The notes under the pieces: model-generated
Told to the model about the DNA's origin: nothing
Databases searched by the model: none
The model's input: only the letters and a program-made list of their open reading frames with translations
Shown: piece by piece, positions 37,389 to 46,693 of the stretch
Numbering within the stretch: position 1 is the stretch's first letter
How the letters are laid out: every line of letters begins with the position of its first letter
Translations under genes and position numbers: made by a program
DNA from: a bacterium EF100-94H03 bin56
GTDB taxonomy: Bacteria; Pseudomonadota; Alphaproteobacteria; SP197
DNA length: 64,000 nt
NCBI GenBank assembly: GCA_002238685.1
Contig: MPMV01000022.1
Location: 1-64,000 of the forward strand
Direction of reading: 5' to 3'

Positions 37389-37931
37389 GATCCTCCGGCA
37401 TTCGGAGCTGGCGCCGGTCCTCGATTGCGAGAGTGGATGGAGACGTTCTGATGGCCGTCCTTCCCACATCCCGGCGGGGTTCGGGGTGACGTTCTTTTCG
37501 GAATTCCTGCAGGGCCCTATAGTGCGACAGGGTCAGGAGCCAGGCGCAACTCATGCCGGATCAACGGAAGAGCAACGACGCAAGTGGCACGGGCATTGCC
37601 GGTTCGTCCTTCGACGATCCCAACTACGGCGCCGACAACAAGATTTTCACCCGAGAGCAGGCATTGAAGGCCCGGGAGCGTCTCCTCGAGATGGCGGCTC
37701 GCCCGCTCGGACTCATGGTCGGTTCCAGGGCGAAGGTGGTGTCCACAACCGAGTTGATCGAACTGTTGAACGCGTCCGAGGCGAAGGCGCTGTCCCCGAC
37801 CGAATTTATCGAATTGCTGTACGCGTCCAAGCGAAGAGGCAGCGACGAATCGACGGCCGACTCGGACTAGGCCCCGGGAGAACAGGCATCGCTTCCTGTA
37901 GCCGCACAAGGTCTCCGGCATTCGGAGCGGT
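37364..37931. repeat. About 47-bp direct repeat flanking a small gene
   Basis: The segment 37364-37411, the end of the ATPase gene plus following bases, recurs with a few changes at 37885-37931. Both contain TCCGGCATTCGGAGC. The second copy looks like the tail of a vanished ATPase paralogue. The two copies bracket the small gene at 37553. Confidence 0.6.
37553..37870 (+). CDS. Hypothetical protein (105 aa) with an internal repeat
   Basis: I do not recognise this family. The protein is hydrophilic and contains two similar units, STTELIELLNASEA and SPTEFIELLYASKR, separated by three residues, after a helical stretch FTREQALKARERLLEMAARP. The ending is acidic. AGGAGCC lies upstream at a slightly long distance. 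It sits between two copies of the ATPase-tail repeat, so it may have arrived by duplication. Confidence 0.5.
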   Translation: MPDQRKSNDASGTGIAGSSFDDPNYGADNKIFTREQALKARERLLEMAARPLGLMVGSRAKVVSTTELIELLNASEAKALSPTEFIELLYASKRRGSDESTADSD

Positions 37932-38037
37932 CGTGTCCCCGGTGGTGTAGGAATTCCGGCTCTACAGCGGCGGCCATCGCGATTCCGGTTCAGGGTTGGG
38001 TCAACGCAAGACCAACCTGCTCCGGAGGAGTACCACG

Positions 38038-38436
38038 ATGACCACCAACGGCATGATGACCCTGCGCGCGGTGTTGGAGAAGAACTCTGACGCCGATCTT
38101 CTTCGCGTGATGATCGGGTTCACGGCCGACGCGTCTGGGAGACCCGCGCGGGCACGGTCGAGCTGAAGATCCCGAAATTGAGGAAGGATAGCTACTTCCC
38201 TGGCTTCCTGGAGCTGCGGTGGACGGCCGAAAAGGCGCTGACGGCAGGCCTACATCCAGGGTGAGTCGACGCGCTCGGTGGATGAGCTGGTGCAGGCCAT
38301 GGGCATGAGCAGCGTCTCCAAGAGCCAGGTCTCCCGGTTGTGCGGGGAGATCGACGGCTTCCTCGAGCGACCTCTGGCGGAGGATTGGCCCTACCTGTCG
38401 CTGGATGCCAGCTACGTGAAGGTGCGCCAGTTCTGA
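38038..38436 (+). pseudogene. IS256-family transposase relic
   Basis: Pieces in shifted frames match IS256-type transposases: [18 protein letters not shown], then [40 protein letters not shown] and WPYLSLDASYVKVRQ. At least one frame change is present near 38160-38260 and the catalytic C-terminal half is absent. It lies directly upstream of the Rieske gene. Confidence 0.8.
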
Positions 38437-38659
38437 CGCTTCAAGAAGTCAGTCTGTCGATTAATTCTGCATTTTACTGTGCATTCCATGTGCTTGACAT
38501 CAAGTCAGAATGCGCTTCAGTATCCATGAAATCTGCAACAGCCGATGGACGTGGCTGGTTCTCAATCAAGCGGAAGAACTGGTACACTATTCGGTGAGCA
38601 GGGCTCTGCCGCTTCAAACTGCCGGGTTGAAGACCGATACGCGCACAGAGGAGCACTGC

Positions 38660-39838
38660 ATGACAACGACAGACGGCTCGATATTTTCACCTGAAAAGTA
38701 CGTGGAAACGCGCCTATCCATTGATGAAGCAAGGCCCCTTCCGCCAGAAGTCTATACCTCGAAAGAGTGGTATGACAGAGAGATCGAGACCATCTTCCTG
38801 AAGTCCTGGCTGGTTGCCACGCGCGAAGAAGAAATCCCTCATCCCGGCGACTATGTCCGCATCGACATCGTCGGCGAACCCCTGGTCATCGTTCGCGACC
38901 GCGATGGTGTCATCCGCGCCTTGTCCGCCTCTTGCCGGCACCGCGGATCCGAATTGGTCACAGGAAGAGGAAACTGCCGAACACTGGTATGCCCCTATCA
39001 TGCCTGGACATACTCCCTGACTGGCAAACTCCTGAACGCGCCATCCATGCAGGACGCGCGAGGTTTCGACAAATCCAGACACAACCTGCCGTCAATTCGA
39101 GCCGAAACATGGGGCGGATTCGTCTTTATCAACTTTGACCAGGATGCACCCTCCCTGGCGACGTCCCTGGGTGATCTCAAGGAGAGGTTTCGCGACTACG
39201 CGCTTGAAGACATGAAGGTGACGAAAAAGTGGGAAAATGTGTTCAACGCAAACTGGAAGATCTGGGTCGAGAACTCCCGGGAAGGTTACCACGTGGGTAC
39301 GGTTCACCGTGGCTCACTGAATACGTACTATCCAGGCGCAAAGGTTACCAAGTTTCATGCTGAGGGCGACCCAGGCGTCTATGCGATCAACAGTAGCGAT
39401 ATCGAGAATGGTCTCTACGTCCCGAGGAACAAGACCCTTCCTTTCATAGACGGGCTCTCGGCAGAAGACCAGGAAAGCACGCATTTCATGATTTTCTACC
39501 CACATCTATTGATGAACTTGCCACCGGATCGGATCACATTTCATCAATATTTTCCCGAAGGCCCTGAATGGACGCGTATCGTGACCTGGTGCTGCTTCCC
39601 GCAGTCCACCATCGACCGGGATGATTTCGAGCGGGAAGCGGAAGAGAAGTACTACCCGCCAATGGAACTCTTCATCGAGGAAGACAAGGGTATATGCGAG
39701 GTCGTCCAGCGGGGTATCGTCGGCCGTCTGACGCGACTGTCGCGCTACTCTCCGTCACAAGAGCAAACAGTTCATGAGTTTGCATCCTATGTGCTCGATC
39801 GTGTCATTGGACCGTCGACAAGTTGCAAGGGCCTGTAA
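38660..39838 (+). CDS. Rieske non-haem iron oxygenase, alpha subunit
   Basis: The 392-residue protein has the Rieske [2Fe-2S] motif CRHRG and CPYHAW (Cys-x-His and Cys-x2-His) near residues 95-120, and a mononuclear-iron motif in NWKIWVENSREGYHVGTVH. The family hydroxylates aromatics or demethylates quaternary amines. ATG 38660 follows AGAGGAGC. No reductase gene adjoins it. Downstream lie a RidA-like protein, a phosphotriesterase-family hydrolase and a betaine-type transporter, which favours an amine or related nitrogen compound over an aromatic hydrocarbon. Confidence 0.9.
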   Translation: MTTTDGSIFSPEKYVETRLSIDEARPLPPEVYTSKEWYDREIETIFLKSWLVATREEEIPHPGDYVRIDIVGEPLVIVRDRDGVIRALSASCRHRGSELVTGRGNCRTLVCPYHAWTYSLTGKLLNAPSMQDARGFDKSRHNLPSIRAETWGGFVFINFDQDAPSLATSLGDLKERFRDYALEDMKVTKKWENVFNANWKIWVENSREGYHVGTVHRGSLNTYYPGAKVTKFHAEGDPGVYAINSSDIENGLYVPRNKTLPFIDGLSAEDQESTHFMIFYPHLLMNLPPDRITFHQYFPEGPEWTRIVTWCCFPQSTIDRDDFEREAEEKYYPPMELFIEEDKGICEVVQRGIVGRLTRLSRYSPSQEQTVHEFASYVLDRVIGPSTSCKGL

Positions 39839-39862
39839 GAATGCCATAAACTGGGAACGACC

Positions 39863-40261
39863 GTGCAAAGAGAAAACATAACAATTCCGAATGTCGCCGA
39901 ACCTTCAGATCCAAGGGTCGGGTCTCAATGCATCAAGGCGGGAGAGTCAATCTTCATCTCGGGTCAAATCGCTCACAGCGACGGCTCACTGGTGGGGCCC
40001 GGCGATCCACTTGAGCAATGCCGGCAGACTCTTCGAAACATCAAGTCCTTTGTTGAAGCCGCCGGCGGTACAATGGACCATGTCGTTTCGCTCAACATCT
40101 TTCTCAGTGACATAAGGCATCGCCAGGCGGCGATAGATGCTCGAGCGGAATTTTTCTCTGCGCCCGGGCCCAGTGCCACAGTGGTCGGCGGTGTCGATTT
40201 TGCTTTCGAGGACCTGCTGGTCGAAATCAGCGCAATCGCCGTGCTCCCCCGGGATCCTTGA
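39863..40261 (+). CDS. RidA/YjgF-family protein
   Basis: This 132-residue protein has the fold pattern of the Rid family (SIFISGQIAH, QTLRNIKSFVEAAGG, VVSLNIFLSDI, AIDARAEFF, LLVEISAIAV). RidA itself hydrolyses reactive enamine/imine intermediates. The arginine that binds the substrate carboxylate in RidA (in the RP..R region) is not obvious, since the loop reads FFSAPGPSATVVGG, so it may belong to another Rid subgroup. GTG start; 24 bases after the Rieske gene, likely the same transcript. Confidence 0.85.
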   Translation: MQRENITIPNVAEPSDPRVGSQCIKAGESIFISGQIAHSDGSLVGPGDPLEQCRQTLRNIKSFVEAAGGTMDHVVSLNIFLSDIRHRQAAIDARAEFFSAPGPSATVVGGVDFAFEDLLVEISAIAVLPRDP

Positions 40262-40495
40262 ATGGCAACAGGTAACGAATTTGGTGAGTGCGTTGATGCC
40301 CCCGCTGTGTCTCTTGAAGCGGACCCCTCGAGAGAGAGGGCTGGCCTCTCCTTATCCTGGACACCTGAGCGCTTCTTCGGCAATTGTGACAGTCGCATGC
40401 GCGTGAGACCGGAATTCGATGGCTATGTCTGTTGGGACATGATCCCTGACGGTTGCCGGCACGAAACAGACTCGAAAGAAAAGCGAGATGACTGA
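40262..40495 (+). CDS. Uncertain small ORF (77 aa) filling the RidA-hydrolase gap
   Basis: The ATG follows directly on the RidA stop and the frame overlaps the next gene's start by eight bases. That layout would suit a coupled gene. The sequence (PSRERAGLSLSWTPERFFGN, three cysteines) matches no family I know, and the absence of its own ribosome-binding site is consistent with coupling or with chance. Treat as tentative. Confidence 0.3.
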   Translation: MATGNEFGECVDAPAVSLEADPSRERAGLSLSWTPERFFGNCDSRMRVRPEFDGYVCWDMIPDGCRHETDSKEKRDD

Positions 40496-41546
40496 AAGTA
40501 GTGATCGAAGTGGCAAGGTCCAGACGGTCCTGGGCCTGATCGACGTTGCGGACCTGGGAATTACACTTGCGCACGATCACGTGTTGATTGACGGCACATT
40601 CATGTATGTCGAGCCGGAGGAAATCAGTCAGAGGGAATTTGCCCATCAGAAAATCACGCTGCAGAACAGGGGATGGGTCGGTTATCACTGGACATCGAAC
40701 TGGGACAATGTCGAACTCAAGGATGAAGAGATCGCCGTTTCTGAACTTCGGCATTTTCTTGCGGCTGGTGGACGGTCCATTGTAGACCCGACCAATGTCG
40801 GCCTTGGCCGTGATCCCCGGGCCCTGGCACGTATAGCTCGTCTGACCGGCACGAATATCATCATGGGAGCTGGCTACTATCTGGGTACGACTCACCCGGT
40901 CGATATGGCGGAGCGAAGCCAGGATGCCATCACGCAAGAGATTGTTCGAGACATAACAATCGGCGTCAAGAATACCTCAATAAGGTCAGGTCTGATCGGT
41001 GAAATTGGTTGTACCTACCCGTGGTTGGATAACGAGAAGAAGAGCCTGTGTGCAGCAGTTGAGGGTCAAAAGGAAACAGGTGCCGCACTTATGGTTCATC
41101 CTGGGCGCAGCCCGAAGTCACCGTTCGAAATTGTAGAGTTGATCGATAAAACCGGGGGAGACCTGTCACGCACAATCATATGTCACATTGATCGCACCTG
41201 TATCGAGCGGAACTGGCTTCGGGATCTTGCCGAAGCCGGGTGTTATCTGGAGTACGATCTGTTCGGCAATGAAAGTTCCTACTATCCACCGAATCCGGCG
41301 GTCGACATGCCTTCTGACGCGCAACGAATGGATGTCATCCTTTGGCACTTTGAAGAAGGATATGAACGTCAAGTCCTGCTATCCCACGATGTTGCAACGA
41401 AACACCGGTTACACGCCTACGGTGGCCTCGGCTATGATCACCTGATCACCAATGTCGTGCCGCGTCTTCACAGCCGTGGCCTGACGGAGCAACAGGTTGC
41501 CACACTCATCGTTGACAATCCGGCAAGAATCTTCGGTTTTGTCTGA
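40488..41546 (+). CDS. Phosphotriesterase-family (amidohydrolase fold) metal-dependent hydrolase
   Basis: The 352-residue protein has the metal ligands of the family: HxH in LAHDHVLID, a Glu in LIGEIGCTYPW at the bridging position (Lys in classic phosphotriesterase), His in MVHPGRSP, His in ICHIDRT and Asp in LSHDVATK. Members hydrolyse lactones, amides or phosphotriesters; a Glu bridge is often seen in lactonase-type relatives. It follows the RidA-like gene and so may open a ring or cleave an amide formed downstream of the Rieske oxygenase. Confidence 0.88.
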   Translation: MTESSDRSGKVQTVLGLIDVADLGITLAHDHVLIDGTFMYVEPEEISQREFAHQKITLQNRGWVGYHWTSNWDNVELKDEEIAVSELRHFLAAGGRSIVDPTNVGLGRDPRALARIARLTGTNIIMGAGYYLGTTHPVDMAERSQDAITQEIVRDITIGVKNTSIRSGLIGEIGCTYPWLDNEKKSLCAAVEGQKETGAALMVHPGRSPKSPFEIVELIDKTGGDLSRTIICHIDRTCIERNWLRDLAEAGCYLEYDLFGNESSYYPPNPAVDMPSDAQRMDVILWHFEEGYERQVLLSHDVATKHRLHAYGGLGYDHLITNVVPRLHSRGLTEQQVATLIVDNPARIFGFV

Positions 41547-42462
41547 GTATTGATGGAGAGATCTTGATCTAAGGCACGCTCTAACGTTCCCCTCTGTTTT
41601 CACAGCGAGAACTCACGACGCTGGGAGGGGTGGTGCCGTTTCGGCGCCTCAACAGTGCTCGCTTGCGCTCCGGCCCGCATGGTCTCTGAACAGCTCACGC
41701 TTGACACCGGTGTGCTTCAGTCCATGCCGTTACCTCCACAAGCCGCCCTGGCTGCCAACAAACGCAGCCTCGGGTGTTGGGCGGGGTTCGCGCCCCGGAG
41801 AGAAGCGCCTTGCCATGGCGACTTCAACCCGGCTTGGTGACGACGCGTCGGTCGCCACTAACCAGGATGTTGCGCACCCACCCGCAACCGAAAGGGCGGG
41901 AGTTGGATAAAGCCTCTGGCCTGAGGGTGCGCACGCCAGTGCCTCGGCCTGTCCGTGAGAGAACCCGCGAGTCGAGGATCCCGTGCGCACCGGGGAGGAT
42001 CAGAAGTCTCAAGGTGTTGCCGGCCGAACTGGACGTCGTAGTCTCAACCGGTCCACTGGCCGCGCACTTGAGCGCCGGGGACGAGAACATCAGCAACGCC
42101 AGCCACTGGCCGTGATGATGCGCCACATGGCGCAACGTCTCGCCAACGGCCGACTACGCACCAAGATGGTGGTGCGCCTCCGTCAGGGACGCAAACCGAG
42201 CCTCGTCCGCAGACGTCAATGAGGTTAACGGCAACCTCGGAAAGAACCACCAACACCTGATACCCTCTTTGCCGCGTGGCAAGGGTGTGACCGACCGAAG
42301 ACGCCCTGGCGTTCCTTGTTCATGTTCTGGGCTTATGGTAGGTTTCAAGGTGCTGCTGCGAACAGGAGCGCCGTTCATTGACAAAGCGGGAGGCCGGGGA
42401 ACCAGGTTACCCGATGCGCAGCACCCCAACCAAACAAACAAGGATTCGAGGGGAGAACAACC
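41547..42462. other. About 0.9 kb without a gene; partial IS91-end similarity
   Basis: No coding sequence can be supported. Bases 41822-41874 resemble 28535-28587 near the IS91 transposase fragment, sharing CACTAACCA and neighbouring blocks, so part of the region is probably an IS91-like terminus. The final 25 bases, with AGGGGAGAACAACC, are the leader of the binding-protein gene. Confidence 0.45.
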
Positions 42463-43467
42463 ATGCATTCACTAACGAGGACGACATCGCTCAGTGTAGC
42501 GATGTTTCTGAGTGCCAGTGTGGCGATGGCGGATTGCGGAGACGTCCAGATCGCAGCAATGAACTGGCCCTCTGCCCAGCTGATGGCCAACGTCGACAAG
42601 GTCATTCTCGAGGAAGGATACGGCTGCAACGTTGAATTGGTTCCGGGCGACACGATGCCCACGTTCACATCCCTGAACGAAAAGGGTGAACCGGATGTTG
42701 CGCCGGAACTTTGGATCAATGCTGTGCGCGAACCTTTGAGAATGGCACTTGACGAAGGCAGGTTGCAGTCGGCCAACAACGGTCCCATCACGGATCTGGG
42801 TGAGGGATGGTGGGTTCCACCATACGTCCTGGAAAATAACCCGGAAATCAAGACCGTGCTGGACGTGCTGGAACGTCCTGACCTGTTCCCGGATCAAGAG
42901 GATCCCTCCAAGGGTGCATTTGTGGGATGTCCCTCCGGCTGGGGTTGCCAGCTGACCAACATCAACCTGTTCCGCGCGTTCAAGATGGAAGAGAAAGGTT
43001 GGAAGCTGGTGGATCCGGGCTCGTCAGCAGGGCTGGACGGCTCGATGTCCAAGGCGGTCAACCGTGGCGAGAACTGGTTCGGCTACTACTGGTCGCCGAC
43101 CAGCCTGATTGGCCGGCACAAGATGGTTAAACTCGACTTCGGCGTGCCGTTTGTCGGCAGCGAACACTGGGATGGCTGTATCGTCAAACCGGAACAGGAA
43201 TGCGCCGATCCCCAGCCGTCTTCGTGGACCCAGTCGGAAGTCCACACCGTTGTCACCACGGAGTTCGCGGAGAATGCCGGCGACATGGTCATGGACTACT
43301 TGAAGAACCGTGTTTTTCCCGGTGCCATCATGAACGCGATGCTGGTTCACATGGACGAGAACCAGGCCGATGGAGCCGATGCCGCATCAGATTTCCTGAG
43401 CATGCACGGTGACGTGTGGAAGGCTTGGGTGCCTGCGGAAGTTGCCGCACAAGTGAACCCGATGTAA
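42463..43467 (+). CDS. proX: Glycine betaine/proline betaine ABC transporter substrate-binding protein
   Basis: The 334-residue protein has a cleavable signal peptide (LSVAMFLSASVAMA before DCGDV) and the OpuAC/ProX-type fold (IAAMNWPSAQLMANVDKVIL, PELWINAVREPL, GWWVPPYVLE, VNRGENWFGYYWSPTSL). Tryptophans in WINAV, GEGWWVP and YYWSPT may build the aromatic cage for a quaternary ammonium group. It heads the transporter cluster, with a terminator between it and the permease, so it is probably made in excess of the membrane parts. The symbol reflects family, not proven ligand. Confidence 0.88.
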   Translation: MHSLTRTTSLSVAMFLSASVAMADCGDVQIAAMNWPSAQLMANVDKVILEEGYGCNVELVPGDTMPTFTSLNEKGEPDVAPELWINAVREPLRMALDEGRLQSANNGPITDLGEGWWVPPYVLENNPEIKTVLDVLERPDLFPDQEDPSKGAFVGCPSGWGCQLTNINLFRAFKMEEKGWKLVDPGSSAGLDGSMSKAVNRGENWFGYYWSPTSLIGRHKMVKLDFGVPFVGSEHWDGCIVKPEQECADPQPSSWTQSEVHTVVTTEFAENAGDMVMDYLKNRVFPGAIMNAMLVHMDENQADGADAASDFLSMHGDVWKAWVPAEVAAQVNPM

Positions 43468-43507
43468 CAGGCTTCAGACGTTGCTCTGATCGCTTGAATT
43501 GACCAGA

Positions 43508-43546
43508 ACAAGCCCGCCACAACTCCAAACCGGCGGGCTTGTTTTT
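43508..43546 (+). terminator. Rho-independent terminator between proX-like and proW-like genes
   Basis: ACAAGCCCGCC and GGCGGGCTTGT form an 11-bp perfect stem around a 13-base loop, followed by TTTTG. Its place inside the transporter cluster suggests partial termination that favours the binding-protein transcript. Confidence 0.85.
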
Positions 43547-43596
43547 GTGTGGTGCGCACTTGAAAGGGAGCGATCCATACTCGATGGGAGGCATGC

Positions 43597-44487
43597 ATGG
43601 ATTTCCTGACAGAATTTCCCGGCATGGAACGGCAAGATCTTCGTGATTTGAAAAAGGCCATTGATGGTGGTTTTCGTGACTTTTCGCGAGAATTCGGCGA
43701 GTCACTGGAGAACTTCTTTGAGCCGTTGCTCTGGTTCCTCGTCTGGTTCGAGAAGCTGCTGCTCGCTACGCCGTGGCCAGTGATCATTCTGGTAATCGCC
43801 GGGTTGGCCTGGCTGGGTTCGCGAAACAAGATAGTCGTGATTGGCAGTGTCTTGTCGTTCATCGCGATCGGCTACTTCGGAATGTGGCACGACACGATGT
43901 CCACCCTGGCAATCATCTCTGTTGCGACGTTGCTGTGCATTGCGGTGGGTATCCCGCTAGGTGTCCTCATGGCACGCTCGGACCGGATCCAGACTGCAGT
44001 TACGCCGATTCTGGATATCATGCAGACGATCCCAGCGTTCGTTTACCTAATACCGGTCGTCATGTTGCTTGGCATCGGCAAGGTGCCGGGACTGATAGCG
44101 GTGTGCATCTATGCCATTCCGCCGATCGTTCGGTTGACCAACCTCGGAATCCGGCTGGTAGAAAAGGAGGCCCTGGAGGCGGCCGACGCATTTGGTGCGG
44201 ATTATCGCCAGAAGCTGTTCGGTGTGCAGATTCCCCTTGCCTTGCCCAACATTTTTGCCGGCGTGAACCAGACGATCATGATGGCGCTGGCCATGGTGGT
44301 GATCGCATCCATGATCGGAGTTGCCGGTCTGGGGGTACCGGTCTTGCAGTCGATTTCGAACCAGTACCTGGCGTTGGGTCTGATGAACGGACTGGCGATT
44401 GTTGCCCTGGCGATCATATTTGATCGGGTTTCACAACGGTTCGGGCAGCGTTTGCAAAGACATCGCAAGGGGCAGGATCATGGCTGA
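43597..44487 (+). CDS. proW: Glycine betaine/proline betaine ABC transporter permease
   Basis: The 296-residue integral membrane protein has several hydrophobic spans (WPVIILVIAGLAWLG, LAIISVATLLCIAVGIPLGV, VYLIPVVMLLGIG, MALAMVVIASMIGVAG) and the ABC permease EAA-type loop EALEAADAFGADYRQKLFGV. The N-terminal 50 residues are amphipathic as in ProW. Its last eight bases overlap the ATPase gene. It forms the channel of the OpuA/ProU-type importer. Confidence 0.92.
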   Translation: MDFLTEFPGMERQDLRDLKKAIDGGFRDFSREFGESLENFFEPLLWFLVWFEKLLLATPWPVIILVIAGLAWLGSRNKIVVIGSVLSFIAIGYFGMWHDTMSTLAIISVATLLCIAVGIPLGVLMARSDRIQTAVTPILDIMQTIPAFVYLIPVVMLLGIGKVPGLIAVCIYAIPPIVRLTNLGIRLVEKEALEAADAFGADYRQKLFGVQIPLALPNIFAGVNQTIMMALAMVVIASMIGVAGLGVPVLQSISNQYLALGLMNGLAIVALAIIFDRVSQRFGQRLQRHRKGQDHG

Positions 44488-45529
44488 AACAAAGATCAGC
44501 ATTGAAAACCTGTACAAGATATTCGGACTTAGACCTGAATCGGTGTTGCCTGATGTCCAGCAGGGTATGTCAAAACAGGATCTGCTGGAAAAGCACAACC
44601 ATGTGCTTGGGCTGAAGGACATCAACATAGACGTTGCCGCCAGGGAACTCTCCGTAATCATGGGATTGTCGGGCTCCGGCAAATCTACCTTGATACGCCA
44701 TATCAACCGATTGATCGAACCGACTTCCGGCCGTATCGTCGTCAACGGCCAGGATGTTCTGGCCATGGACAAGGATGAATTGATCAAATTTCGACGCTAC
44801 GGCGTTTCGATGGTGTTTCAGAAATTCGGTTTGCATGTACACAAGACCGTGGGCGAGAACGCCGCGTATGGCCTCATGATTCAGGGAAAGCCCATCGAGG
44901 AGGCCAGGCAGAAAAGCCGGAAGTGGCTGGATCGGGTGGGCCTGTCGGGATTCGAGGACCATTATCCGTCGCAACTTTCGGGCGGCATGCAGCAGCGGGT
45001 TGGGTTGGCTCGGGCATTGGCCACGGACGCGGAAATTCTGTTGATGGACGAACCCTTCTCGGCTCTCGATCCATTGATTCGCACTGATATGCAAGCCGTT
45101 CTCCTGGGATTGCAGGAGGAATTGCACAAGACCATTGTCTTCATCACCCACGATCTCGATGAGGCGCTTCGCTTGGGGGACAGCATAGCCATCCTGCGGG
45201 ATGGTGCTGTGATTCAGCAGGGAAATCCGCAGGATATCATCTTGCATCCAGCCGATGATTACATCTTTGACTTCATCAAGGACATCAATCGAAGCCGTGT
45301 CATCGAGTCGAAGTCCGTTATGACACCAGGCGAATCGGTCGATGGCCCGAACCTTCCGCATGATCTCGTCCTGGAAGAGGCCTTGCAGATTGTAGGTGCT
45401 GTGCCATCCAGTCAGGGCAATGTTGTCGATGAGGACAAAAGGGTGATCGGCAGCATAAGCCTGAAACAGATCATCGACGGGATTGCCCGGCCAGTCGAGA
45501 GCAGCGACCCGGACGTCAGGTATCGCTAA
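44480..45529 (+). CDS. proV: Glycine betaine/proline betaine ABC transporter ATP-binding protein
   Basis: The 349-residue protein has Walker A GLSGSGKSTL, signature LSGGMQQRVGLARALA and Walker B ILLMDEPFSALDP, with the ProV-specific start KIFGLRPESVLPDVQQGMSK. After about residue 265 a single CBS-like regulatory stretch remains (DLVLEEALQIVGAVPSSQGN), shorter than the two CBS domains of E. coli ProV. ATG 44480 is internal to a longer frame but overlaps proW and has AAGGGGCAGG upstream. Confidence 0.92.
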   Translation: MAETKISIENLYKIFGLRPESVLPDVQQGMSKQDLLEKHNHVLGLKDINIDVAARELSVIMGLSGSGKSTLIRHINRLIEPTSGRIVVNGQDVLAMDKDELIKFRRYGVSMVFQKFGLHVHKTVGENAAYGLMIQGKPIEEARQKSRKWLDRVGLSGFEDHYPSQLSGGMQQRVGLARALATDAEILLMDEPFSALDPLIRTDMQAVLLGLQEELHKTIVFITHDLDEALRLGDSIAILRDGAVIQQGNPQDIILHPADDYIFDFIKDINRSRVIESKSVMTPGESVDGPNLPHDLVLEEALQIVGAVPSSQGNVVDEDKRVIGSISLKQIIDGIARPVESSDPDVRYR

Positions 45530-45653
45530 ACGTATTCGGCTCAAGTGACGACGTCATGGTAGCCGCGGTATGCGTGCCCGGTACCCTGCCAATTGAATGC
45601 GTGATGGAGGGGGCGCGACTACCGTTTGGTCTATGCGCTGCCGCGCCAGCCGC

Positions 45654-45793
45654 GGCTTCCCGGAACATGCCTTCCGGATGCTGCGCGGGGTTGCGCGGAT
45701 GGTGGAGCGACACAGCCCGTCGGGACTCCACAGGAGGAGGCTCTGTCCGAGCACGGACATTTCCGCGGCAGCAGCTACCAGCGAGCGGACGGG
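45654..45793 (+). pseudogene. IS21 IstA transposase, C-terminal relic
   Basis: GFPEHAFRMLRGVARMVERH matches the late conserved segment of IS21 IstA proteins, and in a second frame LSEHGHFRGSSYQ resembles their very C-terminal HENIRG-like ending. The two pieces are out of frame. It directly precedes the IstB relic, in the normal istA-istB order. Confidence 0.6.
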
Positions 45794-45803
45794 ATGACGG
45801 ATC

Positions 45804-46110
45804 ATGAGCCAGAGCAACCCGACCGTCGAGATCCTCTATTCGCTGAAACTCACCGGCATGGCGCAAGCCTGTCCGGAGCACGTTGCGGCCGGGGTGGGCA
45901 AGACGCTGCGGCCAAGACCAGGCGTTCCGACGGAGCCGCTCTGTCGCCTATGGCCGGGTCTCGGACCTGGTGTTGTCGCTGGATGCCTGACGGGACGGTG
46001 CCAACTACATCCGGGCGACCACGGTCGATCTGTTGATTCTCGACGATTGGGGACTTTGGAACTTCTCGGCCCGGGGCCGGCGCGACATCCTTGATCTCGA
46101 CGAGCCATGC
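45804..46110 (+). pseudogene. IS21 IstB helper ATPase relic
   Basis: The start TVEILYSLKLTGMAQA and the Walker B region VDLLILDDWGLWNFSARGRR followed by DILDL are IstB features. The middle, including Walker A, is deleted or shifted. It is a dead remnant next to the IstA tail. Confidence 0.7.
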
Positions 46111-46303
46111 AGTACACGGCGCCGCGGTTGTCAAGTTCAGCATGTCATCCCCCAACGGATGGTCTTCAACGTCGGCAATCGCCGCCATTTCTGCCAGGCT
46201 GCCACCCCGATCTCCCGTTGTCGTGATCGTGCTCGCGCATGCGGACGGTCGTTGATGCCTGGAACCCGGCAGGCCTGGGCTATTGCAATGTCGTCATCCT
46301 TGT

Positions 46304-46373
46304 CGGGGATGACGACGAAATCATCGCCGCGCCTGCCCGACCTCCAGCATTGATCTCTGTCAAGTACATGACA
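46304..46373. repeat. Dispersed 70-bp repeat, copy 1
   Basis: This is about 86% identical by eye to 53197-53266 in the same orientation (core TCATCGCC, CGCCTGCCCGA, CTCCAG, TCTGTCAAGTAC). Both copies lie beside insertion-sequence relics. Bases 46374-46693 downstream show no gene. Confidence 0.7.
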
Positions 46374-46693
46374 AAACAATGCAGCTGTTTTCGGCCCGAT
46401 GGTCAAGCAGGCGCGTTTGGGGTTATTCGTGCTATTATGGAAGCTAACCTATTGTACTCGTTATTGTTGTTTTTTCTCCGCAGGTCGGACATAAGCCTCG
46501 GGAAGGGGCAGGTGGTTGCCTGTGGGGCCATCCAAACAACATCGGTCGGTTGCGATTTGAAGACAGATTTGCGGAACGAAAGTTCCCCGGCTTGCGGGAA
46601 CTCCGGACGTCCCTCCGGTCGCCGGGGAACGGGAACGAACCGGGTCCAAGGCTGCTTCGCCCCTGTCCTGCGACGAGGGAAGGATTGCCGCTC

